Of a DNA stretch of 64,000 bases, positions 40,901-48,232 are shown in pieces. The stretch spans positions 1-64,000 of the forward strand of contig CADAWC010000015.1 of assembly GCA_902791475.1 (NCBI GenBank), written 5' to 3'. The notes beneath the pieces were generated by a model, which saw only the letters and a program-made list of their open reading frames with translations, had not been told where the DNA came from and ran no database searches. The translations under genes were made by a program, and so were the position numbers. Each line of letters starts with the position of its first letter. The first letter of the stretch is position 1. The stretch is from Fibrobacter succinogenes (GTDB taxonomy: Bacteria > Fibrobacterota > Fibrobacteria > Fibrobacterales > Fibrobacteraceae).

Positions 40901-42353
40901 GATGCACCGCGATTCCAACAAGGAAATGCTCATGCTCAAGCTCGACGAAGGCGACGCAAGAGGCCCGGTGGGCATCCGCATCAAGAGCTTTATCGAAACC
41001 GTGAAGGCCCGCCGTGCGGCGAACCTCCCGGAAAAGCCGATTTCGAACGAACCGCAGTTCCACACGCCGTACGTGGCAAGCGACAAGACGAAGCGTATTA
41101 TTTTAACGCCGAACCTCTCGCCTGCATTTGCCATTCTCGCCAGTTCCTACATCCAGGGCAAGGGTTACCTCTCGGATTACCTCCCAGTTGCAGACAAGCG
41201 CGCTATTGAACTTGGCAAGAAGTTCGTGCACAACGACATTTGCTTCCCCTGCCAGATCAACATCGGCGAATGCCTCAAGTGGCTCGAAGAACACCCGAAC
41301 GTTCCGCAGACGGAAGTTTCGATGTGCCTTGCCAAGAACTGCGAAAACTGCCGCGCCGTGCAGTACTCCGTACTTGGCCGTAAAGCTCTTGACGAAGCGG
41401 GCTACAAGGACGTTTCCATCATCACGACCGGCATCGACTATAAAGGCATGCATCCGGGATTCCAGCTCGGGCTCGATTTCCGCCTCCACACGCTCTGGGG
41501 CCTTGCATTCATGGACGCCATTGAAACGGCTTACCGCGCAGTCCGCCCCTACGAAATCCACAAGGGAGATTCCAAGAAGATTTACAGCAAGTGGATGCCG
41601 GAACTGATGAAGACGGCAGCCACGCTCAAGAAGACGGAACTCGGCTCACCAAAGCGCCTTGTCGAAATGCTGCGCCAGTGCATCGACGAATTCAACAAGG
41701 TCGAAATCACGGAAGCCCGCCAAAAGGGCATCCGCAAGCCACGCGTCGCTGTACTCGGCGAAATCCTCATGAACTACCACCCGAGCGCAAACGGACATGT
41801 CGAAGACTACCTCATGGACAACGGCATGGAAGTTTACCTCCCGGGCATGATGGACTTCTTCCGCGTCGACGAAGTGGTGCGCGCCGAAAAGATCAAGCGC
41901 GGATTCTCGGCGAACCCGATTGCAGACCGAATCGAAGGCAGCGTCACGTCAAAGCTCTTTGCACACGCTGCAGAAACTGCCAAGAAGGTCATGCAGTCGT
42001 TCAAGCTCTACGAACACCACGCCGACTGCTTCGAACTCGTGAACTACATCGACGGTATTATCGACCCGACATACAACACGGGTGAAGGCTGGCTCATCCC
42101 GGCAGAAATCCTTTACAACTCGAAGCACGGCATCAACAGCTTCATCATTGTGCAGCCGTTTGCATGCCTCGCAAACCACATCAGTGGCCGTGGCCTCACG
42201 AAGGCCGTAAAGGAACGTTGCCCGCATGTGCAAATCCTGAGTTTGGACTACGATCCGGATACCAGCTTCGCCAACATCGAGAACCGCTTGCAGATGCTCA
42301 TCATCAACGCTCGCGAACTCGAACGCGCAAATAAAGTAAACGTTAATCGCTAG
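37908..42353 (+). CDS. Acyl-CoA dehydratase activase/reductase fusion (BadF/HgdC-HgdB-like)
   Basis: A 1481-aa cytosolic protein. Two BadF/BadG/BcrA/BcrD-type (HgdC) ATPase domains lie at the N-terminus. Domain 1 (about 5-275) has VDVGSTTVKIAVVD, CGSGGQPFAEATHAFF, IELGGQDAKVV and NGVCAGGTGAFIDQ. Domain 2 (about 342-605) has GIDAGSTTTKFVLID, GVGTTGYGEQLF, DIGGQDMKAI and EACSSGCGSFIETYA. The [4Fe-4S] Cys of each is present. A Cys-rich linker follows (QLCQYCTNHCSRTI...NRCERGEV), then DUF2229/HgdB-like parts. Such proteins activate or reduce 2-hydroxyacyl-CoA dehydratases, but a dehydratase subunit pair is not nearby; the substrate is unknown. The upstream ribosome site is weak. It ends at the terminator at 42425. 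Confidence 0.88.
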   Translation: MNTSMNDLWVGVDVGSTTVKIAVVDPETSKLLHYTYQRHNAMQAKKVYEVLREAHALFPGKNFRVTFCGSGGQPFAEATHAFFVQEVVANALAVRATYPDSRVAIELGGQDAKVVFFEKDKTTGKLIASDMRMNGVCAGGTGAFIDQVAELLRIKTEVFESYAKRGQKVYEISGRCGVFAKTDIQPMLNNGIAKEDIALSSFHAIAKQTIGGLAQGMEIKPPVIFEGGPLTFNPTLVRAFKERLGISDEQAIVPEHSEVLVAMGAALANGSMFANQECMYREEGSLDALVHFNEIRQAENKAKAASDLFFQSEAEYKLFLEEHKMADNHYPQPPSGSTINAYLGIDAGSTTTKFVLIDENEKVIDGFYASNDGEPLAVLKRAMVDLADRYEEYGVKLNILGVGTTGYGEQLFAKAVHADYHTVETVAHANAAQRLCPDVSFILDIGGQDMKAISVQDGVVTGIILNEACSSGCGSFIETYARSLGIPMEKIAELAFNSKSPSQLGSRCTVFMNSSIITEQRDGKQPEDIIAGICRSIINNVFTKVIRIRNLNTLGKKVVVQGGTFKNNAVLRAFEQYTGLKAIRPERPGEMGAIGIALLTKKFMEEKRAADPNVQSKFIGLEAMRTFSWHNQPGQLCQYCTNHCSRTIVTFSDGQSFVTGNRCERGEVTADPNDPATKKLIAEINKKMQAVPDMIKRTNQLLVKDYAPQILLPQNGKTIGIPRVLEFWNSLPYWKAFFTALGYTVVVSRQSDYKMFEAGLHSVPSDTVCFPAKLVHGHVLSLIEKKVDRIFFPMMISLPSDHTKFNATTVCPVVQGYPNICQNTDEPEKNYGIPMDQPIFHWANTKLRRSQTIDWFHDNWNIDKKILDKAVTEGEKALNNYRTTLLEEGQKILDDVKANDSFAVVIAGRPYHADLLINHNIASHFTAMGIPVLTTESLPGVYDQDVPSHTRVEIKNTFHLRMLGATMIASRDPHVELAQIVSFGCGHDSILTDEMMRMMHRDSNKEMLMLKLDEGDARGPVGIRIKSFIETVKARRAANLPEKPISNEPQFHTPYVASDKTKRIILTPNLSPAFAILASSYIQGKGYLSDYLPVADKRAIELGKKFVHNDICFPCQINIGECLKWLEEHPNVPQTEVSMCLAKNCENCRAVQYSVLGRKALDEAGYKDVSIITTGIDYKGMHPGFQLGLDFRLHTLWGLAFMDAIETAYRAVRPYEIHKGDSKKIYSKWMPELMKTAATLKKTELGSPKRLVEMLRQCIDEFNKVEITEARQKGIRKPRVAVLGEILMNYHPSANGHVEDYLMDNGMEVYLPGMMDFFRVDEVVRAEKIKRGFSANPIADRIEGSVTSKLFAHAAETAKKVMQSFKLYEHHADCFELVNYIDGIIDPTYNTGEGWLIPAEILYNSKHGINSFIIVQPFACLANHISGRGLTKAVKERCPHVQILSLDYDPDTSFANIENRLQMLIINARELERANKVNVNR

Positions 42354-42363
42354 GCAGTAGTTT

Positions 42364-42412
42364 GTCATGCCCGCCACTTGTCATCCCGGACCCCGTTCCG
42401 GGAGGGCATCAC
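42364..42412. repeat. Dispersed palindrome, compound
   Basis: GTCATGCCCGCC, then CTTGTCATCCCGG...CCGGGAGGGCATCACC. One palindrome is nested inside a second (ATGCCC...GGGCAT). It sits between the activase stop and its terminator. Confidence 0.75.
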
Positions 42413-42424
42413 CCTTCATTACAC

Positions 42425-42454
42425 AAAGGAACCCCCAACGGGGTTCCTTTTTTT
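42425..42454 (+). terminator. Terminator of the activase gene
   Basis: AAAGGAACCCC pairs with GGGGTTCCTTT around a CAAC-type loop, then TTTT. Confidence 0.85.
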
Positions 42455-42464
42455 GCATTTGCAA

Positions 42465-42491
42465 CAAAAAAGCTTCCTCTTTCGAGGAAGC
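42465..42491 (-). terminator. Terminator of the Trp-rich repeat protein gene
   Basis: On the minus strand GCTTCCTC, loop GAAA, GAGGAAGC, followed by TTTTTTGTT. It is 33 bases after the stop at 42525 and faces the activase terminator. Confidence 0.9.
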
Positions 42492-42524
42492 CCTTTTCAC
42501 AATTCGACTTAAATCGTTAGCAAA

Positions 42525-44471
42525 TTAGCGGACTGCAATGCGCTTCGTGGCGAGGACCTTGCGGCCTTCGACGAGGCGAACAATCACAGCGCCCTTGCCT
42601 GCAAACTGAGCCATGTCAACGGTCTTTGCAGCACCGGAGAATGTTTCAGAGAGGAGCATGTCGCCGCGAACGCTATAGATCTTCACGGACTTCGTGCCGT
42701 TGGAGGTCGTTGCGATGCTCAACATGTTGTTAGCAACAGCCATGCTAGCCTTGGCTGCAACAGCCGTAGCGATGGCAGTCGTGCCATTGTCGCGACCGAT
42801 AACCTTTGCCGGAGCCGGCTTCGGTTCTGCCTTCGGCGCTACAACATCATCACCGCAAGAAACTTCGGACCACCAGTAGGTATCAACAGCGCGGTTATTG
42901 ATCCAAATGTCATTAACCTGACCGCGTTCCGGGTTCAAAGCATAGCACTTGCCTTCAGCCATTTCATTGAGACCGGCGTTAAAGCACTTGCCATTGTAAT
43001 CACCAGAGCCGTTCACGAATTCGACGCACTTGGTGACGACGATTTCGCTAGAGCTAGATTCCGGTTCAGAAGAGCTAGAGGATTCTTCGCTGGAGCTAGA
43101 TTCAACAGAGCTAGAGGATTCTTCGCTAGAGCTGGATTCGACAGAGCTGGAGGATTCTTCGCTGGAGCTGGATTCAACAGAGCTGGAGCTTTCTTCGCTG
43201 GAGCTGGAAACGACGACTTCGCCGCATTCCGTTTCTTCCCACCACCAATTGTCGTTGGCGCGGTCGTTAATCCACTGCTGACCCTTGACATCGTTAGCAC
43301 GGTCATCCTTCAACTTGTAGCACTTGCCTTCTTCCATGTCGGCAAGACCAGCGTTGTAGCACTTGTCCGTCGTGTAGTTGCCTGTGCCGCGAACGAATTC
43401 TTCGCACTTGGAAACGACAACTTCGCTGGAGCTGGATTCTTCAACGGAGCTGGAAGATTCCGGTTCTTCGCTGGAGCTAGAGACTTCTTCAGAGCTAGAG
43501 GATTCCGGTTCTTCGCTAGAGCTAGAGACTTCTTCAGAGCTAGAGGATTCCGGTTCTTCGCTGGAGCTAGAGACTTCTTCAGAGCTAGAGGATTCCGGTT
43601 CTTCGCTGGAGCTAGAAACTTCTTCAGAGCTAGAGGATTCCGGTTCTTCGCTGGAGCTAGAAACTTCTTCAGAGCTAGAGGATTCCAGTTCTTCGCTAGA
43701 GCTAGAAACTTCTTCAGAGCTAGAGGATTCCAGTTCTTCGCTAGAGCTAGAAACTTCTTCAGAGCTAGAGGATTCCGGTTCTTCGCTGGAGCTGGATTCT
43801 TCAACGGAGCTAGAAGATTCTTCAACACTGGAGCTGGAGATTTCCGTACCGCACGGAACAACCTTCCACCACCAGACCTGAGAAGCAACGTTGTTGATCC
43901 AGAGTTGGTTCTTAACATCGTTGTAGCGATCTTCGTTGAGGGCGTAGCACTTGCCTTCTTCCATTTCGAGGAGGCCAGCGTTGTAGCAGTTTTCAGTGAA
44001 GTTGCCAGAGCCGTTCACGAACTCAATGCAATTCGAAACGACGATCGGTTCTGCACTGGAGCTAGAAACCGGCGTTTCGCTGGAGCTGGATTCCGGTTCA
44101 GCAATCTCGCTAGAGCTGGATTCCGGCTCAACAATCTCGCTAGAGCTGGATTCCGGCTCAACGATTTCACTGGAGCTGGATTCCGGTTCGACGCTGGAGC
44201 TAGAAACTTCTTCGATGCAAGGAGTTTCAACCCACCACCAGGTCTGAGAGGCTATGTTGTTGACCCACTGTTGGACAGGGGCTTCAGCAACGCGAGCCGG
44301 ATTGAAGGTGTAGCACTTGCCTTCTTCCATGTCAATGAGGCCTTCGTTATAACAATGTTTGTCATAATTGCCGGATCCGTTGACAAACGGAATGCAAGCA
44401 GAGCCTTCCTGAGCAAAAGCCATTGCAGAGGCCATACCCAAGAAGATGGTTGTTATTTTGGTTGTTTTCAT
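42525..44471 (-). CDS. Secreted protein with four Trp-rich modules and poly-Ser/Glu linkers
   Basis: A 648-aa secreted protein. The signal peptide is MKTTKITTIFLGMASAMAFA. Four copies of a roughly 60-residue module follow, each C-x-x-F-V-x-G-[ST]-G-[ND]-[YF]...C-[YF]-N-x-G-L-x-x-M-x-E-GKCY-x-[FL]...W-[IV]-N-[ND]-x-A...WWW-x-x-x-x-C (copy 4 has YWW). They sit at about 24-84, 146-206, 360-420 and 500-555. The linkers are SSSSE/P-rich; the longest is coded by seven exact 45-bp units. The C-terminal 90 residues (MLSIATTSNGTKSVKIYSVRG...RKVLATKRIAVR) look like a type-A sorting or cell-attachment domain as in other Fibrobacter cellulases. The four-Cys, Trp-rich module suggests carbohydrate binding, but I do not recognise it as a named CBM. 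It is next to a GH8 gene with the same kind of tail. Confidence 0.8.
   Translation of the reverse strand: MKTTKITTIFLGMASAMAFAQEGSACIPFVNGSGNYDKHCYNEGLIDMEEGKCYTFNPARVAEAPVQQWVNNIASQTWWWVETPCIEEVSSSSVEPESSSSEIVEPESSSSEIVEPESSSSEIAEPESSSSETPVSSSSAEPIVVSNCIEFVNGSGNFTENCYNAGLLEMEEGKCYALNEDRYNDVKNQLWINNVASQVWWWKVVPCGTEISSSSVEESSSSVEESSSSEEPESSSSEEVSSSSEELESSSSEEVSSSSEELESSSSEEVSSSSEEPESSSSEEVSSSSEEPESSSSEEVSSSSEEPESSSSEEVSSSSEEPESSSSEEVSSSSEEPESSSSVEESSSSEVVVSKCEEFVRGTGNYTTDKCYNAGLADMEEGKCYKLKDDRANDVKGQQWINDRANDNWWWEETECGEVVVSSSSEESSSSVESSSSEESSSSVESSSSEESSSSVESSSSEESSSSSEPESSSSEIVVTKCVEFVNGSGDYNGKCFNAGLNEMAEGKCYALNPERGQVNDIWINNRAVDTYWWSEVSCGDDVVAPKAEPKPAPAKVIGRDNGTTAIATAVAAKASMAVANNMLSIATTSNGTKSVKIYSVRGDMLLSETFSGAAKTVDMAQFAGKGAVIVRLVEGRKVLATKRIAVR
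43456..43770. repeat. Seven tandem 45-bp units coding Ser/Glu linker
   Basis: Seven units of exactly 45 bases beginning GATTCCGGTTCTTCGCTGGA or close variants. They code (minus strand) SSSSEEV-SSSSEE-P/L-E. Units differ by a few synonymous changes and by Pro/Leu. Exact length repeats of this size are prone to slippage and copy-number change. Confidence 0.95.
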
Positions 44472-44806
44472 TTATTTGACCTTTTTAGTTTGTTTTTAAG
44501 GTCGTATAAATTTAGTAAACAAATCATACAAAATAATTGCAAACATACAAAAATTATATATAATATGGATAAAACGCTTAAATTTTTAAAATTTGAGCAA
44601 AATCACACAAGTTGTAATTTTATTTTTACAACTTGACAACGTATTTTTCGTTTACTTATGAGCACCTGTTTGCAAAAAAGCAAACAAATATTTACACATA
44701 AAGATTGTTCAAAATAATTCGTTAAAAACCGCATTAATTCGTCTTAACACTAAACAATAAAAAACACCCCGAATCCTAATTTTTGAAGTTCTCTATGCGC
44801 TTAATA

Positions 44807-44839
44807 GCGATCCCCGCCTTCGCGGGGATGACAACGTAA
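44807..44839. repeat. Dispersed GC-rich palindrome, exact copy of 1674-1706
   Basis: All 33 bases are identical to the element at 1674. It lies between two terminated genes, suggesting recent spread. Confidence 0.9.
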
Positions 44840-44842
44840 AAC

Positions 44843-44873
44843 AAAAAAGCCCGAGAGCTTGCAGTTCCCGGAC
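44843..44873 (-). terminator. Terminator of the GH8 gene
   Basis: On the minus strand GTCCGGGAAC, TGCAA, GCTCTCGGGC, then TTTTTTG. The stem has two G-U pairs and one mismatch. Confidence 0.75.
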
Positions 44874-44916
44874 TTTTAAAGTTTTCCCGCAGGGGCGGGC
44901 TTCGCTGTTTTAGCTT

Positions 44917-46362
44917 TTAGTCGAGCTTGATCTTCTTGAGGCTCGTCATACCAGCGTTCTTGACGCGTACAACGTAGAGACCGTTCGGAACAGCCTTCAA
45001 GGAGACGTTCAACACTCCATTGGCGTGATTGTCGAACGACTTCAACACGCTACCCGTCATGGAAATCAAATCCACATGGACATTGCCATTGGCAGCAATT
45101 TGGAGCGTTCTACCGGCAAGCGTCATCTTCGGTGCGCTCGTCATTGCGGCGGTCAAGGCTGTCGTTCCGCTGCTGGAGCTGGATTCCGAATTCACAGAGC
45201 TCGAAGAAGTCGGCTGCGAAGGCGTTGCAGCGGCGAGGTTCGGCATGTTACCCGAAACGAGAAGTCCGTTCAAAAGCTTGAGAGACTGGTTGAAGTAGTT
45301 TTCGTCACCGAGAGCGACCGCTTCCTTCCAGTATTCATCGAGCTTTGCCTGATACTTGGCATCGGAGATAAGAGATGTCATGAGGGAGGTCACGAAGGTG
45401 CTGTTGTGATCGTTGCCAAGTTCGCCAGAAGCTCTGCGAACAGGGCCCTTCATGTTGGCGGCACTGACAGTAGAGACAAATTCAGCCATTTTCTTGTCGA
45501 GAGCAAGTGCACGCTTGTCGCCATGCCAGCAGACAGCCTTTGCATTACGCCACGGAGCGCGGGATGCATCGTAACTATAGTAGTCATCTTCACTCTTGCC
45601 GTTTTTATCAGTCCAGTCATCAATGAGACCAGTCGTAACTTCTGCAGAACTAGCTTCGTAAAGCTTCATGTTGGCATCGTAAGCGGTCTTGTTCCAGAAT
45701 TCCGCATTGTCTGTATCGATCAAGGCAAAAACCGGCATGTAGGCAGGGTCAAAATAGCCTGGGTTCTTGCGGTTGAAAGCAGCATCGCCCCACTTGTCGC
45801 CTGGCAAATGCAGACCGTTCGATTCAAATTCGGACTTTTTCATGGACTGGATGAGCTTTTTGGCATCTTCCTTGTACTTTTCGTCGCCAAACTGGTAGTA
45901 CGCCATTGCAAGGGCAGCAGCGGCATCGATATCGCCATCGAGTGCGGCACCGTTACCCGCATCCCACAACTGAGAAAGGTTACCGACCTTCCAAATCATG
46001 AGGCCGTTTTCGTTCATCATCTTCTTGTAGAAGTTCCAAATCTTATCGAATTGCGGCTGATAGCTTGTGGTGTTGTCGCTAAAGTAGACCATCAGGAGCA
46101 TGCCGTAGCCGACACCTTCCGAGAAATACGTATCGGATCCCGGATCAGAACGGACACCGGCCACATCGCCCTGTTCGTTGTACATGGCCTTCATCCAGTA
46201 GGCAAACTGGGACTTCAATTCTTCGGAGGCTTTAGCCTTGTCGCTCAAAAGCGTCGCATTTCCACCGTAATCCGACATCTGCGGGAACGGGAAATTGACC
46301 TTAGCCTGGGCTAGACCAAATGCAAACAGGCCAGCAAGACCCATTTTCACCAAACGATTCAT
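44917..46362 (-). CDS. Glycoside hydrolase family 8 endoglucanase-like enzyme
   Basis: A 481-aa secreted enzyme expected to cleave beta-1,4-glucan (or xylan/chitosan within GH8). The signal peptide is MNRLVKMGLAGLFAFGLAQA. The catalytic domain spans about 22-370. The proton donor is E82 in YFSEGVGYGML, and the second conserved acid is in LDGDIDAAAALAMAY (D142/D144). Arg/Trp-rich ASRAPWRNA is also typical. A short SSSSVNSESSSSSG linker precedes a type-A C-terminal domain (LQIAANGNVHVDLISMTGSVLKSF...GLYVVRVKNAG). I start at ATG 46362 with GGAG six bases upstream; the frame extends 21 codons more without a ribosome site. Together with the Trp-rich protein it may form a fibre-degrading set. Confidence 0.93.
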   Translation of the reverse strand: MNRLVKMGLAGLFAFGLAQAKVNFPFPQMSDYGGNATLLSDKAKASEELKSQFAYWMKAMYNEQGDVAGVRSDPGSDTYFSEGVGYGMLLMVYFSDNTTSYQPQFDKIWNFYKKMMNENGLMIWKVGNLSQLWDAGNGAALDGDIDAAAALAMAYYQFGDEKYKEDAKKLIQSMKKSEFESNGLHLPGDKWGDAAFNRKNPGYFDPAYMPVFALIDTDNAEFWNKTAYDANMKLYEASSAEVTTGLIDDWTDKNGKSEDDYYSYDASRAPWRNAKAVCWHGDKRALALDKKMAEFVSTVSAANMKGPVRRASGELGNDHNSTFVTSLMTSLISDAKYQAKLDEYWKEAVALGDENYFNQSLKLLNGLLVSGNMPNLAAATPSQPTSSSSVNSESSSSSGTTALTAAMTSAPKMTLAGRTLQIAANGNVHVDLISMTGSVLKSFDNHANGVLNVSLKAVPNGLYVVRVKNAGMTSLKKIKLD

Positions 46363-46450
46363 ACACAACTCCATTGCCCACACAGGGCCGTTAAATCTAT
46401 CTAAAAATAAATTATTAGCGACCAAATTTAAATTTTTTTAGTCTTACGTT

Positions 46451-48232
46451 TTAGTACTGTGTGCGGTCCATCACGACAAAAAGGGAATCGCGGTACGCAA
46501 CGTGCCATTTTTCGCTAGAATCAAGCGTTTCAATCAGTTTATCCCACCTGGCATAATAGCGGAGCGGTAGCACCACGCGGTCAATTTCCATCGAATCGGC
46601 ATCTGTCAAGAACAGCCGAGGCATGGTCGCATACGAAAGATAACGTTCAAAGAAATCCGCCGTTTTCAGGATAAAACGTCCATCGATGTATATCGAATCC
46701 AGCGGGTTCATAAAGGCCAAATAGCCTCCCGCGCGGTCGTCGTTGAAAAGCCTGCCCGGGTGCGGATTTTCCATCATCCAATGCGCAGCCCCCACAGGCA
46801 CGCGCTGGTAGGCAATCATGGAATCGTAAGATGAGAGCGATTTTCCCCAAAGCCCCAAAACAAAAGCCAATACGACGGCCGAAAGCAAAAAGTCCATCGT
46901 CATCAGCGGGGCAAAAGTCGTTTTTAACGATACCAAATCTGCACCTGTTTTCCGCAGCTTTTTAGCGAGGCGCTTTTTCAGCTGTAACTTGGCTCCCATT
47001 TTTTTCAAGTTTTCCACATGGCGGTTCTTGGCCTTCGATTTTGCAGCAGAACGTTGCAACGTAAAATGCACGAGGACCGCTAAAAATACCGGGAAAAAGA
47101 GGACAAAGTTACGTTCAGCGACGAGAGTCATAATCGCCGTGATAAAAAGCCAGGAGGGCTGCAATCGGCGACTAAAGATGGCTTCGATGCGCTCTTTGGC
47201 CTGCCATGAGAATTGCCACGACATATAAGGCGCAGGCTGCAAATACCACCGAACCACAGCAAGGATTATCCCACTCACACAAAGTCCAAGCATGAGTACT
47301 GACTGCAACACATTTTCACCATTCATCAAAAGCGTAATCGGCGAACGGTTCTCTGCAATTTCATTTGAAAAGACTATGGCCGAAGACGAAAGTCCTAGCA
47401 AACGATCCAGCAATTCGAACGGGTACGGAATCAGGTTAAAGCCATCACGATGGAACACCGGCACAATAAATAGCAGCACCATAAAAAGCGTCTGCAAAGC
47501 CAAAGACCTAAAGGGGATTCGCACGCCATTCCATTGACGAACTTTTCCAAACTTTCCCCAACGGCGATACCACAATCCGTACAAGAAAGATCCGTACGCA
47601 AAAATCAAGCCCAGAATGTAAAGCCCTTGGCATTTGCTCCAGAACCACTGGATAAAAAGAACTGCCAAGATTCCCCAAAGTTTATTGTAATCCGCCACGT
47701 AATGGAAGGCCCGGCGCATCATGCGGTGCGCGTTTTTAGGTTCTGCGCTATGAGTTTTTTTGCGATCTTCGCGCCATCCATAAAAAAGCCACGGCAACAC
47801 GTTCCAATAAATGCCAAGGAACAGCATGCTCAAAAGTACCGGGCGGATTTCAAACTGATAACGGAATACATACAGGAGAACGACAATCCCTGCAAATGTT
47901 ATCGAAGAAAACGTTTGACTTTTTTCATCGGTCTTTTCGTTACTTGACCAGCGGATCGAAGGCAATAAGAACAGCGCAAAGACTACGCCCCAAAGGAGCG
48001 CCTTAAACGAAACCAATAGCGGCGCCCCGCCTATGTTATAGACAAACGCTACAATTTGCTGGAAATATTCATGCACGTTGACGACAGGTTCACGCACTGG
48101 CGTCCAGGTCGTCACCCATTCACGCGCACAAGCCAAATGCCACCAAATGTCGGTGTCAGTCAGCGGGAAAATCGCAAAAAGCGAAACCGCGGCACATATA
48201 ATCGCTATCACTATGGATATTGGTAACTGCAT
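46451..48232 (-). CDS. Polytopic membrane protein, GT-C glycosyltransferase-like
   Basis: A 593-aa protein with ten or more membrane helices. The N-terminal loop TDTDIWWHLACAREWV is the D-x-D-x-W-W-H motif seen after helix 1 in membrane proteins of the GT-C type (lipid-linked sugar transferases). The extracytoplasmic C-terminal domain has RLFNDDRAGGYLAF and SIYIDGRFILKTADFFERYL, also usual for that group. The ATG overlaps the stop of the last TIGR02171 lipoprotein (TGATG), so they are translated together, which ties a possible glycan-transfer step to the lipoproteins. Not a firm family assignment. Confidence 0.65.
   Translation of the reverse strand: MQLPISIVIAIICAAVSLFAIFPLTDTDIWWHLACAREWVTTWTPVREPVVNVHEYFQQIVAFVYNIGGAPLLVSFKALLWGVVFALFLLPSIRWSSNEKTDEKSQTFSSITFAGIVVLLYVFRYQFEIRPVLLSMLFLGIYWNVLPWLFYGWREDRKKTHSAEPKNAHRMMRRAFHYVADYNKLWGILAVLFIQWFWSKCQGLYILGLIFAYGSFLYGLWYRRWGKFGKVRQWNGVRIPFRSLALQTLFMVLLFIVPVFHRDGFNLIPYPFELLDRLLGLSSSAIVFSNEIAENRSPITLLMNGENVLQSVLMLGLCVSGIILAVVRWYLQPAPYMSWQFSWQAKERIEAIFSRRLQPSWLFITAIMTLVAERNFVLFFPVFLAVLVHFTLQRSAAKSKAKNRHVENLKKMGAKLQLKKRLAKKLRKTGADLVSLKTTFAPLMTMDFLLSAVVLAFVLGLWGKSLSSYDSMIAYQRVPVGAAHWMMENPHPGRLFNDDRAGGYLAFMNPLDSIYIDGRFILKTADFFERYLSYATMPRLFLTDADSMEIDRVVLPLRYYARWDKLIETLDSSEKWHVAYRDSLFVVMDRTQY

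Larger units (their letters stand above)
44472..44916. other. 445-base spacer upstream of the Trp-rich protein
   Basis: The left 330 bases are very AT-rich and hold the minus-strand promoter; TTGTAT and TATACG 17 bases apart (about 44530-44505) are a weak candidate. The right part holds the exact 33-bp palindrome copy (44807-44839) and the GH8 terminator. I see no coding frame. Confidence 0.5.

Noticed and set aside
39330-41063. 577-codon minus-strand frame opposite the activase gene
   Set aside because: Antisense shadow; the + strand frame has multiple recognised domains over the same bases.
43378-43881. Long + strand open frame rich in Leu/Glu/Ser (SLELETSSELEDSG repeats)
   Set aside because: It is the antisense reading of the 45-bp Ser/Glu linker repeats of the minus-strand gene; the repeats keep all frames open.
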